Source: Pseudaquidulcibacter sp964443435
GTDB lineage: Bacteria > Pseudomonadota > Alphaproteobacteria > Caulobacterales > Aquidulcibacteraceae
Direction: 5' to 3'
Assembly (NCBI GenBank): GCA_964443435.1
Contig: CAYUCW010000002.1
Location: forward strand, 12,967-76,966
DNA: 64,000 nt
The translations under genes and the position numbers were made by a program. Below are positions 49,988-60,075 of this stretch, in pieces. A model generated the notes under the pieces. It ran no database searches. It saw only the letters and a list, made by a program, of their open reading frames with translations, and was not told where the DNA came from. The first letter of the stretch is position 1; each line of letters begins with the position of its first letter.

Positions 49988-50521
49988 ATGGATTTAAAAA
50001 AAATCTCAATTGGTTTTGATGCACCTAAAGATGTAAATGTAATAATCGAAGTTCCATTGGGTGGCGATCCAATTAAATATGAATTTGATAAAGAATCTGG
50101 TGCAATGTTTGTTGATAGATTTCTTTATACACCAATGCGTTACCCAACAAATTACGGTTTTATTCCGCACACTCTTTCGGGTGATGGTGACCCTGTTGAC
50201 GTGCTTTGCATTGGTCGTCGTCCTTTAATCCCTGGCTGTGTATTACGTGTTAAGCCAGTTGGTGTTTTATTAATGGAAGACCAAGCCGGCATTGATGAAA
50301 AAATCATCGGCGTGCCAATTCCAAAACTTACGGCTTTCTATGATGGTGTAGAAGAATATACAGATTTACCAGCAATTCAAATTGCACAAATCGAGCATTT
50401 CTTTGCTCACTATAAAGATCTAGAGCCTGGAAAATGGACTAAGATTCATGGCTGGAAAGGCCGTGAAATTGCCGAGCAAATGATTTTAGAAGGCATTGAC
50501 CGCGCCAATAATTCAAAATAA
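49988..50521 (+). CDS. ppa: Inorganic pyrophosphatase
   Basis: 177 residues, class I soluble pyrophosphatase. Conserved residues are in PIKYEFDKESGAMFVDRF, PTNYGFIPHTLSGDGDPVDVLCIGRRPL with the catalytic Asp triad (DGDPVDV), and GVEEYTDLP. It hydrolyses PPi to drive biosynthesis. It is framed by terminators on both sides and probably monocistronic. AAGAGG precedes the ATG. Confidence 0.96.
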   Translation: MDLKKISIGFDAPKDVNVIIEVPLGGDPIKYEFDKESGAMFVDRFLYTPMRYPTNYGFIPHTLSGDGDPVDVLCIGRRPLIPGCVLRVKPVGVLLMEDQAGIDEKIIGVPIPKLTAFYDGVEEYTDLPAIQIAQIEHFFAHYKDLEPGKWTKIHGWKGREIAEQMILEGIDRANNSK

Positions 50522-50537
50522 TTTGAGATATGAAATT

Positions 50538-50567
50538 AAGGCTTGGATTTCTCCAAGCCTTTTTTTT
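50538..50567 (+). terminator. Rho-independent terminator of ppa
   Basis: AAGGCTTGGA and TCCAAGCCTT pair around TTTC and are followed by a T-run. Confidence 0.9.
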
Positions 50568-53500
50568 AATTGCTAAACTCTTTTAATTGAGTATTGACGA
50601 TAGAGAGTTTTGCAAAACTCCAATTGCCGCCGGTTTCAATATTCTGGATAGCGTCAAGAGTATTACCAATATTATCAAAATTCGCATTAAGCCATTTATC
50701 AAAAACAATATCTGGATCTTTAGCGCTTGCGGATTTTAAAATCTCTTTAGTGATTTTTGCTTGTTCTTGCATAAAATCTTCAATAAGTCTTCGGGTTGCC
50801 AATTTATCCCAATGATCATTTGAAACAATAGAGCCAGCAATAAAGCGCAATTCATCAAATCTTAGTTTATCGCCAAGCTTATGATAAATTCTTGCGGTAT
50901 CTTCTATGCTTGCACCAATTTCACCAGCTATATCAATAATATCTGTTGAAGAAATCAATAGACGTAGGGCCGCAATTTCTTTGGCAATTTCCGCATTTAA
51001 GCCATTATTCTGTAATTCAAGCGAATGATTATTAATACGATTAAATTCAAAGCTTGATACAATATCAAAAATAAGCGGCTTTAAGGTTTTCACACCATTT
51101 TTATAAAGATCTATAATGCCTTTAATGCTTTGGGCATCGCCACCTATTTTTCCGCTTCTTCTTGCCAGCCAATAAGTATGACGGCGAAGGGCGGTTATTA
51201 TATCCAAATGACACTGATATTGGACATTTGCCGCAAGCTTTAAATCAAGTTCATTAATGGATTTGAATAATGGCACTAAGTCAAAAATTTCTTCGGCTGA
51301 ATAAAATGCCCTGACAATAGCGTCGGTTCCAACCATTGCGCTTTCTCTTAGTCGTGAAGAGAAAGTAAAGCCGCCAATATCTGTTATATGATTGGCGATT
51401 ATGGTTGCAATTATTTCACGTTTCAATGGATGCAATTGCATAAGAGCTTTATATTTATGGCACTCGTCAGGGAAATAATTGACCAAAGTATCAAGGAAAT
51501 ATTCATCATCAGTAACATTTGTTGCCAGAATTTCGCTTGATAAATGGATTTTACCATAAGCCGTTAATACAGCAAGTTGCGGCCTTGTAAGGCCTTCACC
51601 ACGTTCACGAAGTGCGCGCATTTCTTCAGTGCTTGGCAGATATTCAACTCTTCTATCAAGTAAGTTAAGCCCTTCAAGATCTGTCATGAAATTCTCATGG
51701 GCATCAATATCTTCGCTTGCAGTTTTCTGCATTAAAGATACTGCAAGAGTTTGATTATAATTATGCGCAAGTACATGACTTGCAACATCATCGGTCATAG
51801 TGACAAGTAAATCATTTCGGGCTTCTGGCTTAAGTTTGCCGTTCGACATAGCGACATTAAGAAGAATTTTTATATTCACTTCATGGTCAGAGCTATCAAC
51901 ACCGGCCGAATTATCAATCGCGTCAGTATTTAGCCTTACGCCATTTCTTGCCGCCTCAATACGGCCTTTTTGAGTTGCACCAAGATTTGCACCCTCACCA
52001 ATGACTTTGGCCTTTAATTCATTGCCATTTATACGAATAAGGTCATTGGCTTTGTCACCAGCATCAGAATTAGTTTCTAGTGATGCTTTTATATAAGTGC
52101 CAATGCCGCCAAACCATAATAATTCACACTCTGATTTAAGTAGTGCGTTCATTAATTCAGTTGGGGTGGCTTCGTCGGCATCAATGCCAGTAATCATTTT
52201 TATTTCAGGTGTAAGGCTTATTGATTTGGCGCTTCTTGGGAAAATACCGCCGCCCACAGAAATAATAGATTTATCATAATCTTGCCATGATGAGCGCGGA
52301 AGCGCGAACATTCTTTGACGCTCTATGAATGATTTTTCTTCATCAGGGTTTGGATCTATGAAAATATCCCTATGGTCAAAAGCCGCAATAAGGCGGATTT
52401 TTCGTGATAATAGCATGCCATTACCAAATACATCGCCCGACATATCGCCAACACCGATCACATTAAAGCTTTCGGTTTGTATGTCTTTGCCAATCTCACG
52501 GAAATGGCGTTTAACCGCTTCCCATGCGCCGCGCGCAGTTATACCCATTTTCTTATGATCATAACCTTGTGATCCACCAGAGGCAAAAGCATCACCAAGC
52601 CAATGATTATATTTAAGACTTATAGAGTTTGCGATATCTGAGAATGTCGCGGTGCCTTTATCGGCGGCAACCACAAGATACGGGTCATCCGCATCATGAC
52701 GAATTACAAGATTAGGGGAGATTATGCCGCCATCTTTTCCAATATTATCGGTAATATCAAGCATGCCAGATAAGAATATTTTATAGGCATCAATTGCCGC
52801 CGCTTGAATTTCATCACGCGTGCCAGTTTTAGGTAAAGCTTTAGGGAAAAATGCGCCTTTTGAACCAACCGGAACAATTACCGCATTTTTAACTTGTTGA
52901 GCTTTAACAAGGCCTAATACTTCGGTTCTGAAATCATCACGTCTATCTGACCATCTTAGGCCGCCACGCGCCACAGGGCCAAAGCGCAAATGTGCGCCTT
53001 CGATAATTGGTGAATAAACCCAAATCTCTCTATAAGGTTTTGGATCTGGTACTTCTTTAATTTGTTTAGTAATTATTTTAAACGACATATAAGGCTTAGG
53101 CGCTTCATTTTCGGTTTGGAAATAATTGGTTCGCACCATATTATTCACCATGCCCAAAATTCTTCTTAAAGCTCTATCGGCATCAAGGCTTTGCACCTTA
53201 TTAAGCTCAGTGTTTAAATATTCATTGATTTCTTTTTGGGCGATATTTCTATCGGCATTAAAGCTTGGATTAAATCTTGCATTAAATAAATCAAGAATAC
53301 CAAGGGTGATTTCAGAATATTCACTTAAGGCTTGTTCAACCACGCTTTGTGAAGGGTCAAGACCAGTTTGCGCTCGCCAACGTGCAAAAGCACGCATAAG
53401 ACTTGCTTCGCGCCAAGAAATTCCAAGCCCTGTAATAAGGCGGTTAAAGCCGTCATTTTCCGCAAGTTTTGACCATACGGCCACAAAGCCAGTTTCAAAT

Positions 53501-55410
53501 GCGTTTTTAATTTTATCAAAATCAATTGCTTCGCCATTTACATCACGCATAAGAACATCATGCACATACACAGAATTATCTTTATTATCTTTAATTCTAT
53601 ATTGGGCTTCGCTTTCAACATATAGACCCATGCTTTCAAATATTGGCATTGCCTCTGAAAGCGCCAATGGTGAATCATATTTATAAAGCTTGGTGCGTAA
53701 AATATTATCGGCTTGAAGTGGTAATTTATAAGCTCTTACTTTTACTTCGCCCGCTTTAAGTGAGAATATTTCCTTTAAATCAATCAAAGCTTCTTCGGCT
53801 TTATAAGCTTCTTTATAAGCTTCAGAGAAGCCACCAAGATATTTTACAAAGCTAAATTTATCTTGGGTTAATTGCTCACCTAGTTTTTCGAGCGCGTCTT
53901 CCCAAGTGAAAGTCATTGCCGAAATAGCTTCTTCAAGCTCTTCAATATTTGGCTCTTTGTGCTCAAATGGGTTTACCCCAATAATATAATGCACGCGCGC
54001 CAATGGGCTATCGGAGAAAGTCGGATAAAATGCCGATAACCTTCCGTCAAAGGCATTTATTAATTCCTGACCGATTTTTTGACGAATTTGCGAATTATAT
54101 CTATCACGTGGTACAAATACTAAGACAGACATGAATCTGTCGAATTTATCGCGTCTTACAAATACTTTGGTTTTCGGTCTATCTAAAAGATGAAGAATGC
54201 CTAAGCAAATACGTAATAAATCTTTTTCTTCGATTTGGAATAATTCATCACGCGGATAATTTTCAATAATATTGATAAATCTTTTATAATTATGTGAGCC
54301 TTCTTCAAAGCCAGAAGCCTTTAAAGTATTTTGTAATTTATGCCTTAATAATGGCACATCTCTTATGTTTTCATCATAAGCTTCTGCGGTGAAAAGGCCG
54401 ATAAATCTATCTTCACCTAAAATATGTCCGTGCTCATCGTATTTTTTAAAGCCAATATAATCAATAATTGCGCGTCTATGAACTCTGGATTCAAGATTTG
54501 CTTTGGCAACTACGATTGGCTCTTTATCTTCTAAATATTCAACAATTCTTTTGCTTAGGATTTTTGGTTCACTTGATCGACGAAGCACACTTCTTAAAGG
54601 ATCGCGTAAAATCCCAAGATTTTCGGATTCAAGAATATTTGAAGACTCGTTATTAACAACGCCATTTCCATCATGCTCATAAGTATAAGAACGGGCCCCA
54701 AGAAACACAAAATTACCGGCTTCTAACCATTTTAAAAAAGCAATTGATTCAGCGATTTCATCACCAGAAGCTTTTATATTTGCAACCGCTAATTCTTTTA
54801 TGCAATCACGCATACGTGAGCGCATTTCGCCAAAATCTTCGACCGCAAGCCTTACATCATCAAGTGTATTTTTTAAGCCAACAAGGATGGATTCGCGTCT
54901 GGCGATACTTAGTGGTGGAAAGTGTACTTGGATATAGGATTCGCGAATTATAACCCCTTCACGACCTCTTACACCATCATCATCACGCCTTACGTCTATA
55001 ATTGGATGGAACATGGCCTTTACTTCTATGCCTTGCGCCCCAATTTCGCCCATAATACTATCGACAAGGAATTCGCAATCAGGCCCTACAACTTCAAGAA
55101 TGTCGCGCCCTAAATCTTTGCCATTTTTGTCTTTTGCCGAATAAATACGTGTAAGTCTTGAGCTTGGTGATTTTTGGGCATTATCAATCCAGAATTTATG
55201 CGCGATAAAGGCCAAATCTTCTAAACTAAGGCCGACAATATCATCAATAAAAACATCTGTTGCAATTTGTAGAAGGAAGATTTCGGCATTTATATCAAGT
55301 CGACCATTAGTACTAAAACCTTCAAGGTCTTTTGCGGCCTCTAGGAATTGATTTTCGTCTAGGAATTTTTGATTAGTTAAGACTAGCTTATTTGAATTGG
55401 TTTTAGGCAT
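50566..55410 (-). CDS. gdhB: NAD-specific glutamate dehydrogenase, large (180-kDa) class
   Basis: 1614 residues from the ATG at 55410, chosen because GGAGGAAG lies just upstream; an ATG eight codons earlier has no such signal. It oxidises glutamate to 2-oxoglutarate and ammonia with NAD. A long regulatory N-terminal part (about 1-700) precedes the catalytic domain, with RFGPVARGGLRWSDRRDDFRTEVLGLVKAQQVKNAVIVPVGSKGAF near 800-850 (catalytic Lys region) and the GVGDMSGDVFGNGMLLS near 985 (nucleotide binding). The C-terminal helical part completes the family length. In Caulobacter the homologue GdhZ also influences cell division. Confidence 0.95.
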   Translation of the reverse strand: MPKTNSNKLVLTNQKFLDENQFLEAAKDLEGFSTNGRLDINAEIFLLQIATDVFIDDIVGLSLEDLAFIAHKFWIDNAQKSPSSRLTRIYSAKDKNGKDLGRDILEVVGPDCEFLVDSIMGEIGAQGIEVKAMFHPIIDVRRDDDGVRGREGVIIRESYIQVHFPPLSIARRESILVGLKNTLDDVRLAVEDFGEMRSRMRDCIKELAVANIKASGDEIAESIAFLKWLEAGNFVFLGARSYTYEHDGNGVVNNESSNILESENLGILRDPLRSVLRRSSEPKILSKRIVEYLEDKEPIVVAKANLESRVHRRAIIDYIGFKKYDEHGHILGEDRFIGLFTAEAYDENIRDVPLLRHKLQNTLKASGFEEGSHNYKRFINIIENYPRDELFQIEEKDLLRICLGILHLLDRPKTKVFVRRDKFDRFMSVLVFVPRDRYNSQIRQKIGQELINAFDGRLSAFYPTFSDSPLARVHYIIGVNPFEHKEPNIEELEEAISAMTFTWEDALEKLGEQLTQDKFSFVKYLGGFSEAYKEAYKAEEALIDLKEIFSLKAGEVKVRAYKLPLQADNILRTKLYKYDSPLALSEAMPIFESMGLYVESEAQYRIKDNKDNSVYVHDVLMRDVNGEAIDFDKIKNAFETGFVAVWSKLAENDGFNRLITGLGISWREASLMRAFARWRAQTGLDPSQSVVEQALSEYSEITLGILDLFNARFNPSFNADRNIAQKEINEYLNTELNKVQSLDADRALRRILGMVNNMVRTNYFQTENEAPKPYMSFKIITKQIKEVPDPKPYREIWVYSPIIEGAHLRFGPVARGGLRWSDRRDDFRTEVLGLVKAQQVKNAVIVPVGSKGAFFPKALPKTGTRDEIQAAAIDAYKIFLSGMLDITDNIGKDGGIISPNLVIRHDADDPYLVVAADKGTATFSDIANSISLKYNHWLGDAFASGGSQGYDHKKMGITARGAWEAVKRHFREIGKDIQTESFNVIGVGDMSGDVFGNGMLLSRKIRLIAAFDHRDIFIDPNPDEEKSFIERQRMFALPRSSWQDYDKSIISVGGGIFPRSAKSISLTPEIKMITGIDADEATPTELMNALLKSECELLWFGGIGTYIKASLETNSDAGDKANDLIRINGNELKAKVIGEGANLGATQKGRIEAARNGVRLNTDAIDNSAGVDSSDHEVNIKILLNVAMSNGKLKPEARNDLLVTMTDDVASHVLAHNYNQTLAVSLMQKTASEDIDAHENFMTDLEGLNLLDRRVEYLPSTEEMRALRERGEGLTRPQLAVLTAYGKIHLSSEILATNVTDDEYFLDTLVNYFPDECHKYKALMQLHPLKREIIATIIANHITDIGGFTFSSRLRESAMVGTDAIVRAFYSAEEIFDLVPLFKSINELDLKLAANVQYQCHLDIITALRRHTYWLARRSGKIGGDAQSIKGIIDLYKNGVKTLKPLIFDIVSSFEFNRINNHSLELQNNGLNAEIAKEIAALRLLISSTDIIDIAGEIGASIEDTARIYHKLGDKLRFDELRFIAGSIVSNDHWDKLATRRLIEDFMQEQAKITKEILKSASAKDPDIVFDKWLNANFDNIGNTLDAIQNIETGGNWSFAKLSIVNTQLKEFSN

Positions 55411-55480
55411 GCGCTTCCTCCACAGAAGAAGCACAATCTATAATATAATAGTGAATTATTTTTTACTGTTTATGTTAAAA

Positions 55481-56533
55481 TTATTCGTCCTTATCATCAT
55501 GCCTATCGGGGTTGCCATTTGCGGACATTAAAATTGCAATTGGTCTTAGGGTAGGAAACTGCGCCATAATAATCATTATCATTACACTTATTGGAACCGC
55601 AAGGAACATGCCGGTGCCGCCCCAAATCTTTCCCCAAAATGCCAATGATAAAAACACCATTAAAACCGAAATATTTAAACTATCCCCTGTCATGCGTGGC
55701 TGCACTATATTGCCAATAATGAATTGAATAATTTGTGAAATAACTAATATCCCAAGTGCAGGTATAGGTGAAACAAATTGAACCAAAGCAAATAATGCCG
55801 GCAAAACACTTGCAACCAATCCGCCAACCGCAGGAATATAGCTTAGAAGGAATGTAATCATCGCCCAGAATAAAGCATTCTTAAGACCAAAAATTAAAAA
55901 TAATATCCAACATAATACGGAAATCATTAAGCCAGTTATGGTTTGTACCCATAAATATTGCTCCATTGATTTACGAATAGCACCAGTGATGCGGGTAAAT
56001 GCGCGTCTTTCAGTGCTGTTTGGGAATATGTTTACAATTTTCTTAGGTAGGCTTGCTTGGGCTGCAAATAATGAAATTACATAAATGAAAACAAATAAAG
56101 CTTGAGAGCTAAAGCCCTTTAAAACATCACTTACCCCTGAAAGGATTTTTACGGGGCTTATTCTTTCAAATAAATCACCAACTGTAGGCGCAGTTCCGGC
56201 TATATTAAAAGTCTTGTAAAAGCCGGCAATAGTTTCATCAAGGCGGATATGATAAGCGTCTAAATCTTTTGAAAATCCAACCCCGTAATCGGCAATAAAG
56301 GCTACCATAAAGGTCAATAAAAGAAATACTATAAATAGGGTAAGTGGAACGGCATATTTGCGCTCTATTAATGGAAATCTTTTATGTAAAGCAACCGCCA
56401 TCCCATCAATTGTAAGCCATAAAAACAAAGCAAGCGCGAGTGGCGTAATTAAATCCGCAAAATAAATAAGCCCGAAAACAATTAATGCCGCAGAAGTTAA
56501 AATTCGAGAAAGAACAAGTGAATTGCTTATCAT
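55481..56533 (-). CDS. AI-2E/PerM-family transporter
   Basis: 350 residues with about eight membrane helices, a periplasmic or cytosolic segment near 90-140, and the conserved LLSYIPAVGGLVASVLPALFALVQFVSPIPALGILVISQIIQFIIGNIVQPRMTGDSLNISVLMVFLSLAFWGKIWGGTGMFLAVPISVM C-terminal core of the family. The substrate in this lineage is unknown. It is downstream of podJ on the same strand, 65 bp away, and ends in a charged tail rich in Asp and His. Confidence 0.85.
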   Translation of the reverse strand: MISNSLVLSRILTSAALIVFGLIYFADLITPLALALFLWLTIDGMAVALHKRFPLIERKYAVPLTLFIVFLLLTFMVAFIADYGVGFSKDLDAYHIRLDETIAGFYKTFNIAGTAPTVGDLFERISPVKILSGVSDVLKGFSSQALFVFIYVISLFAAQASLPKKIVNIFPNSTERRAFTRITGAIRKSMEQYLWVQTITGLMISVLCWILFLIFGLKNALFWAMITFLLSYIPAVGGLVASVLPALFALVQFVSPIPALGILVISQIIQFIIGNIVQPRMTGDSLNISVLMVFLSLAFWGKIWGGTGMFLAVPISVMIMIIMAQFPTLRPIAILMSANGNPDRHDDKDE

Positions 56534-56598
56534 TATATGCCTATTTGTGCGACTATTTATTTTTATTAAGTTTAAGGCTTTTTATAATATTGGCAAGT

Positions 56599-59500
56599 TT
56601 AATCTATTGAAGCTTCTGGTTTAAAACTAATAATATTTTTATCAATGGCTTCTTTTTCTTTAGCAGGTAAGCTTTTGGCAAGACTTGCCGCTTTTGAACC
56701 TGCATCAGTGTCACCACCTTTTGCCGCAAGAGAATACCAATAATAGGCATCTTTAGGGTTTTTATTTGTACCAATCCCAAGTTCTGCCATAGCGCCAAGA
56801 TTATATTGGCTATCCACGGAGCCTTTTTTAGCCGCTTTTTTATAATAATCTGCCGCTCTTGATAAATCTTGAACTGAATTATTGCCTTCTGAATAATATG
56901 TACCAAGATTATGTAATGCAGTCTTAGATCCAGCATTTGCCGCTTTTTGTGTCCATTGACGGGCAAGTGCCATATTAGGCTCTACGCCGTCCCCTTTTTC
57001 ATACATTCTTGCAATTCTATTTTGCGCCCTTACATCGCCAGCAGATGCCGCGCGTTGCATAAGATCAAAACCTGCTTTTTTGTCACCGGCATTAATTTTG
57101 GCAATTGCTTCATTATATGCGTTTGAACTAGTAGCTTTAACTGGCTTTACGCTTGAGCTAGTAGCAATTGAGGGTGTATTAGATTTAGCGGCTATTGGTT
57201 TTTCATTTTGTGTAATAATTGGCTTTGCTGGCAAAGGCTTTGCAATTGAATTTGCAAAGCTTGAATTGGCAGCAGTTGTTTTTGTAACTGATTTATCAGG
57301 CGCACTAGTTACAGGCGCTTTTTTAAAATTTGGCGTCATACCATCTGCGTTTGATTTTACAGGGGAACTTGGTGGTGGCGCCTCATTCGGAACGCTTGTA
57401 TTTTCTTGTGTTACAATGGGCGCACTAGTTTGTGTAGGCGGTATTGGCACAGCCGTTTGCTCAGCAGGCGGTGCAGCTATAACAGGCGGTTTGACATTTA
57501 CGCTTGCACTAGCTTCTGGGCTTGTGATTATCCCGCTTGTATTGTTTTTAGGCTTAAAGAATTGATATGCACCAAAAGCCGCGACAAATAAAATTGCCCC
57601 AGCCGCAGTTAAAGCCAAAGGAGAAATGCTCAGTTTATTGGCTTCGGAACTAGCTTTTTTCATTTTACTAGGTCTTAGGGCTTTTGTACTTGAATTTGGT
57701 TTTTGCTTAGCTGACTTCTTTGAAATTTCAGCTGAAGCAGCTTTTGCCGCCTCTCTCGCATTATTTAAATAATCATTTTTGCTTAATTTCTTTTCAGGAA
57801 TGATTTTTTCTTCTTCCCAATCTTCATTATTCGAAATATTAAATTCGTTTTCAATTTCATCGTTTTCAATAATATTAAGCTCATCTGGGCCTAATTGCGC
57901 AAGTTCATCAAAATCTTTGCCAAAATCGCTTAAGAATTTTTCTTCTTCACCTTGAATAGCAATTTCGTCATTGGTTTCATCATTCAAAGAATCTAATTCG
58001 TCGAGATTATCTAATTCATCAATATCAGAAAACGACTCTAGTTCACCATCAAAATCGTCAAACTCTTCGATATTTTCTGCAGGAATTGCGCTACCAAAAT
58101 CGTGAGAAAACGGCATTATAGTTTCTTCAGCTTGTTTATTTATCGGCGCTTCAGCTTGAATATTTGCTTTATTTGAAGTTTGTTCTTTATAGGTAAAATC
58201 CGGAGATTTTAAAGTTTCAATATGCTTTGCATTAGCTTTATTTTCAATGCTTTCAAGGCGACTTAAAATAAGCTCAAGTCCGCTTTTTATAGGAAGATTA
58301 TTGTCCTTAAATCTTTCTTCGGTGCTATAGATTTCTTGTTTAATTCCATCATATTTATCATGGAAATTATTATTTAATCTTTGCTCGGTTTCCGCGATTC
58401 TTCTTTCAATCTCTGAAGTAAAGTTTTGTTTATGGCTTTCAATTTGCTCTTCAAAATTGCGGTTCCGCTTTTCCATGTGAGAAATAATATCACTGGTTTG
58501 CAATTCAATATTTGCAATACGAGAGTCAATTTTTTGAGTTAAGGTTTCGACATGAGAGCTTACATTTTCAAAAAGATTATTGTCGCGTTTTTCAATTTGC
58601 TCTAATCTTTCATTTACAAGCAAAGAAACCTTACCAAGCTCTAGCCTTAAAGAAGTAGAATTATCAATATTATCCTGATTATATTCTTCAATCTTTTTCA
58701 AGCGTGAATTTAGGCTTTGATTAGAGCTTACTAATTGCTCAGAAATATTTTCAATCGCATTAATTGAATCATTTTGGCTTGCCGCTATTTTCTCTTCAAT
58801 TATTTGATTAATATTGCGGTTTAATTCAGAATATTTAATTTCAAGGCTACGAAGCTTTTTTTCAAAATTTTCTGTAATTTCTGTCTTTAATTCTTCAATA
58901 GATTGACTTTCTATATCAGTAAGACGCGCCGATAAATCAATTAGAGAATCTTTTAAAACTTGATTGATTTGCTGTGCTTGTTTTTCGGTTTCAAGCACTC
59001 TGTCGCTAAGTAATATTATGCCTTTATTAGTTTGCTCAATTGCTTGGGTCGTAATAGTTTCTATGCTTTCAAGGCGTGCGGCCGAATCATTTAAACCGCT
59101 TTTCACACTTGAAAGGCCATTATTTAATAAGGCCTCCACATCTTTAGGGCTTAAGCCCTCTGCAATTTTTTTCTCATTATTCGCAACTTGAAGCGCAATT
59201 TTTTCCATGGCAATTTCAAGATTGCGCAAAGCAGATAATGATTTATTGGAAGGCTCATCACGTTCAATTCTTGCAAGTCTGTCTTTAATTGTTTCTTGGG
59301 CATTCTTAATATCATTAAGTGAAGTATTAATATTATGCCCATTTCTATCGGCACGTAGTTCACTATCTTCGATACGACGTAAAAGCCCATCAATTGCGCG
59401 TTCGGTTTGAATATCTCTTTGCGGTATTGCCGCGCCATACTGTGGTACCGCTTGTGGGATTACTTGCGGTATTATTGGCTGTTGCATTATCGGTTGTGGG

Positions 59501-59826
59501 CTTTGCTGCACATATGAATTTGAAGAAAATCCATTATTATTAACCGCTTCTAGTTTGCGGTTAAGGTCTTCCATTGCTTGCGCAAGCCTTGAGTTTTCAA
59601 AACCATGACTAGAGTTTGCATTTGGCATATTGTTTGGCATGTCATTAGCCTTTAAGTAATTATTTGAATTTGAATTTATGTTTTGAGAATTAGAAGAATC
59701 TGCTTCTTCAATAAGGCGATTAACTAATTCACCCAAAGTAAGGCCATTCTTTCCGGCAATCTCTTTCGCTGTCTCGCGATTATTAGATTTTATGCCCTTT
59801 ATGCTCCAGGGATTATTTTGTGACAT
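56599..59826 (-). CDS. podJ: PodJ-type polar organelle development protein
   Basis: 1075 residues. The N-terminal PWSIKGI..NNRETAKEIAGKNGLTLGELVNRLI (about 6-42) is the conserved start of PodJ-like proteins. It is followed by long coiled coils (about 165-490), an acidic disordered stretch (about 575-660), a basic helix, one membrane helix (about 740-762), a Pro/Thr-rich periplasmic linker and Sel1 repeats (about 925-1050). In Caulobacter PodJ marks the new pole and recruits polar factors and pili. Here the periplasmic end stops after the Sel1 repeats, without the peptidoglycan-binding tail of Caulobacter PodJ. The upstream 249 bp (59827-60075) show no clear promoter. Confidence 0.85.
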   Translation of the reverse strand: MSQNNPWSIKGIKSNNRETAKEIAGKNGLTLGELVNRLIEEADSSNSQNINSNSNNYLKANDMPNNMPNANSSHGFENSRLAQAMEDLNRKLEAVNNNGFSSNSYVQQSPQPIMQQPIIPQVIPQAVPQYGAAIPQRDIQTERAIDGLLRRIEDSELRADRNGHNINTSLNDIKNAQETIKDRLARIERDEPSNKSLSALRNLEIAMEKIALQVANNEKKIAEGLSPKDVEALLNNGLSSVKSGLNDSAARLESIETITTQAIEQTNKGIILLSDRVLETEKQAQQINQVLKDSLIDLSARLTDIESQSIEELKTEITENFEKKLRSLEIKYSELNRNINQIIEEKIAASQNDSINAIENISEQLVSSNQSLNSRLKKIEEYNQDNIDNSTSLRLELGKVSLLVNERLEQIEKRDNNLFENVSSHVETLTQKIDSRIANIELQTSDIISHMEKRNRNFEEQIESHKQNFTSEIERRIAETEQRLNNNFHDKYDGIKQEIYSTEERFKDNNLPIKSGLELILSRLESIENKANAKHIETLKSPDFTYKEQTSNKANIQAEAPINKQAEETIMPFSHDFGSAIPAENIEEFDDFDGELESFSDIDELDNLDELDSLNDETNDEIAIQGEEEKFLSDFGKDFDELAQLGPDELNIIENDEIENEFNISNNEDWEEEKIIPEKKLSKNDYLNNAREAAKAASAEISKKSAKQKPNSSTKALRPSKMKKASSEANKLSISPLALTAAGAILFVAAFGAYQFFKPKNNTSGIITSPEASASVNVKPPVIAAPPAEQTAVPIPPTQTSAPIVTQENTSVPNEAPPPSSPVKSNADGMTPNFKKAPVTSAPDKSVTKTTAANSSFANSIAKPLPAKPIITQNEKPIAAKSNTPSIATSSSVKPVKATSSNAYNEAIAKINAGDKKAGFDLMQRAASAGDVRAQNRIARMYEKGDGVEPNMALARQWTQKAANAGSKTALHNLGTYYSEGNNSVQDLSRAADYYKKAAKKGSVDSQYNLGAMAELGIGTNKNPKDAYYWYSLAAKGGDTDAGSKAASLAKSLPAKEKEAIDKNIISFKPEASID

Positions 59827-60075
59827 TCTGCACTCTCTCGCCCATTTTAGGCCTTAAATAATTCGAAACACTAAGTATGACTGGTAATACTCATTAGTTT
59901 AACTCATGTTTTTTTACTGATTGGGTAAACAGAATATTAATTTTTTAAAAAATCACAGTAAAATCTTCAAAAAGCAAAATGAGAATTGCCAAATATATAA
60001 TATATATTATAGTGGAAAAAATTTAGTTTTTTAAGAAGCTCAATTATTAATTAATCAGATTATAAAGAGGAAAAT

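Noticed and set aside
53126..53686. 186-codon plus-strand reading frame inside the glutamate dehydrogenase gene
   Set aside because: Antisense shadow of a conserved gene, low-complexity composition and no start signal.
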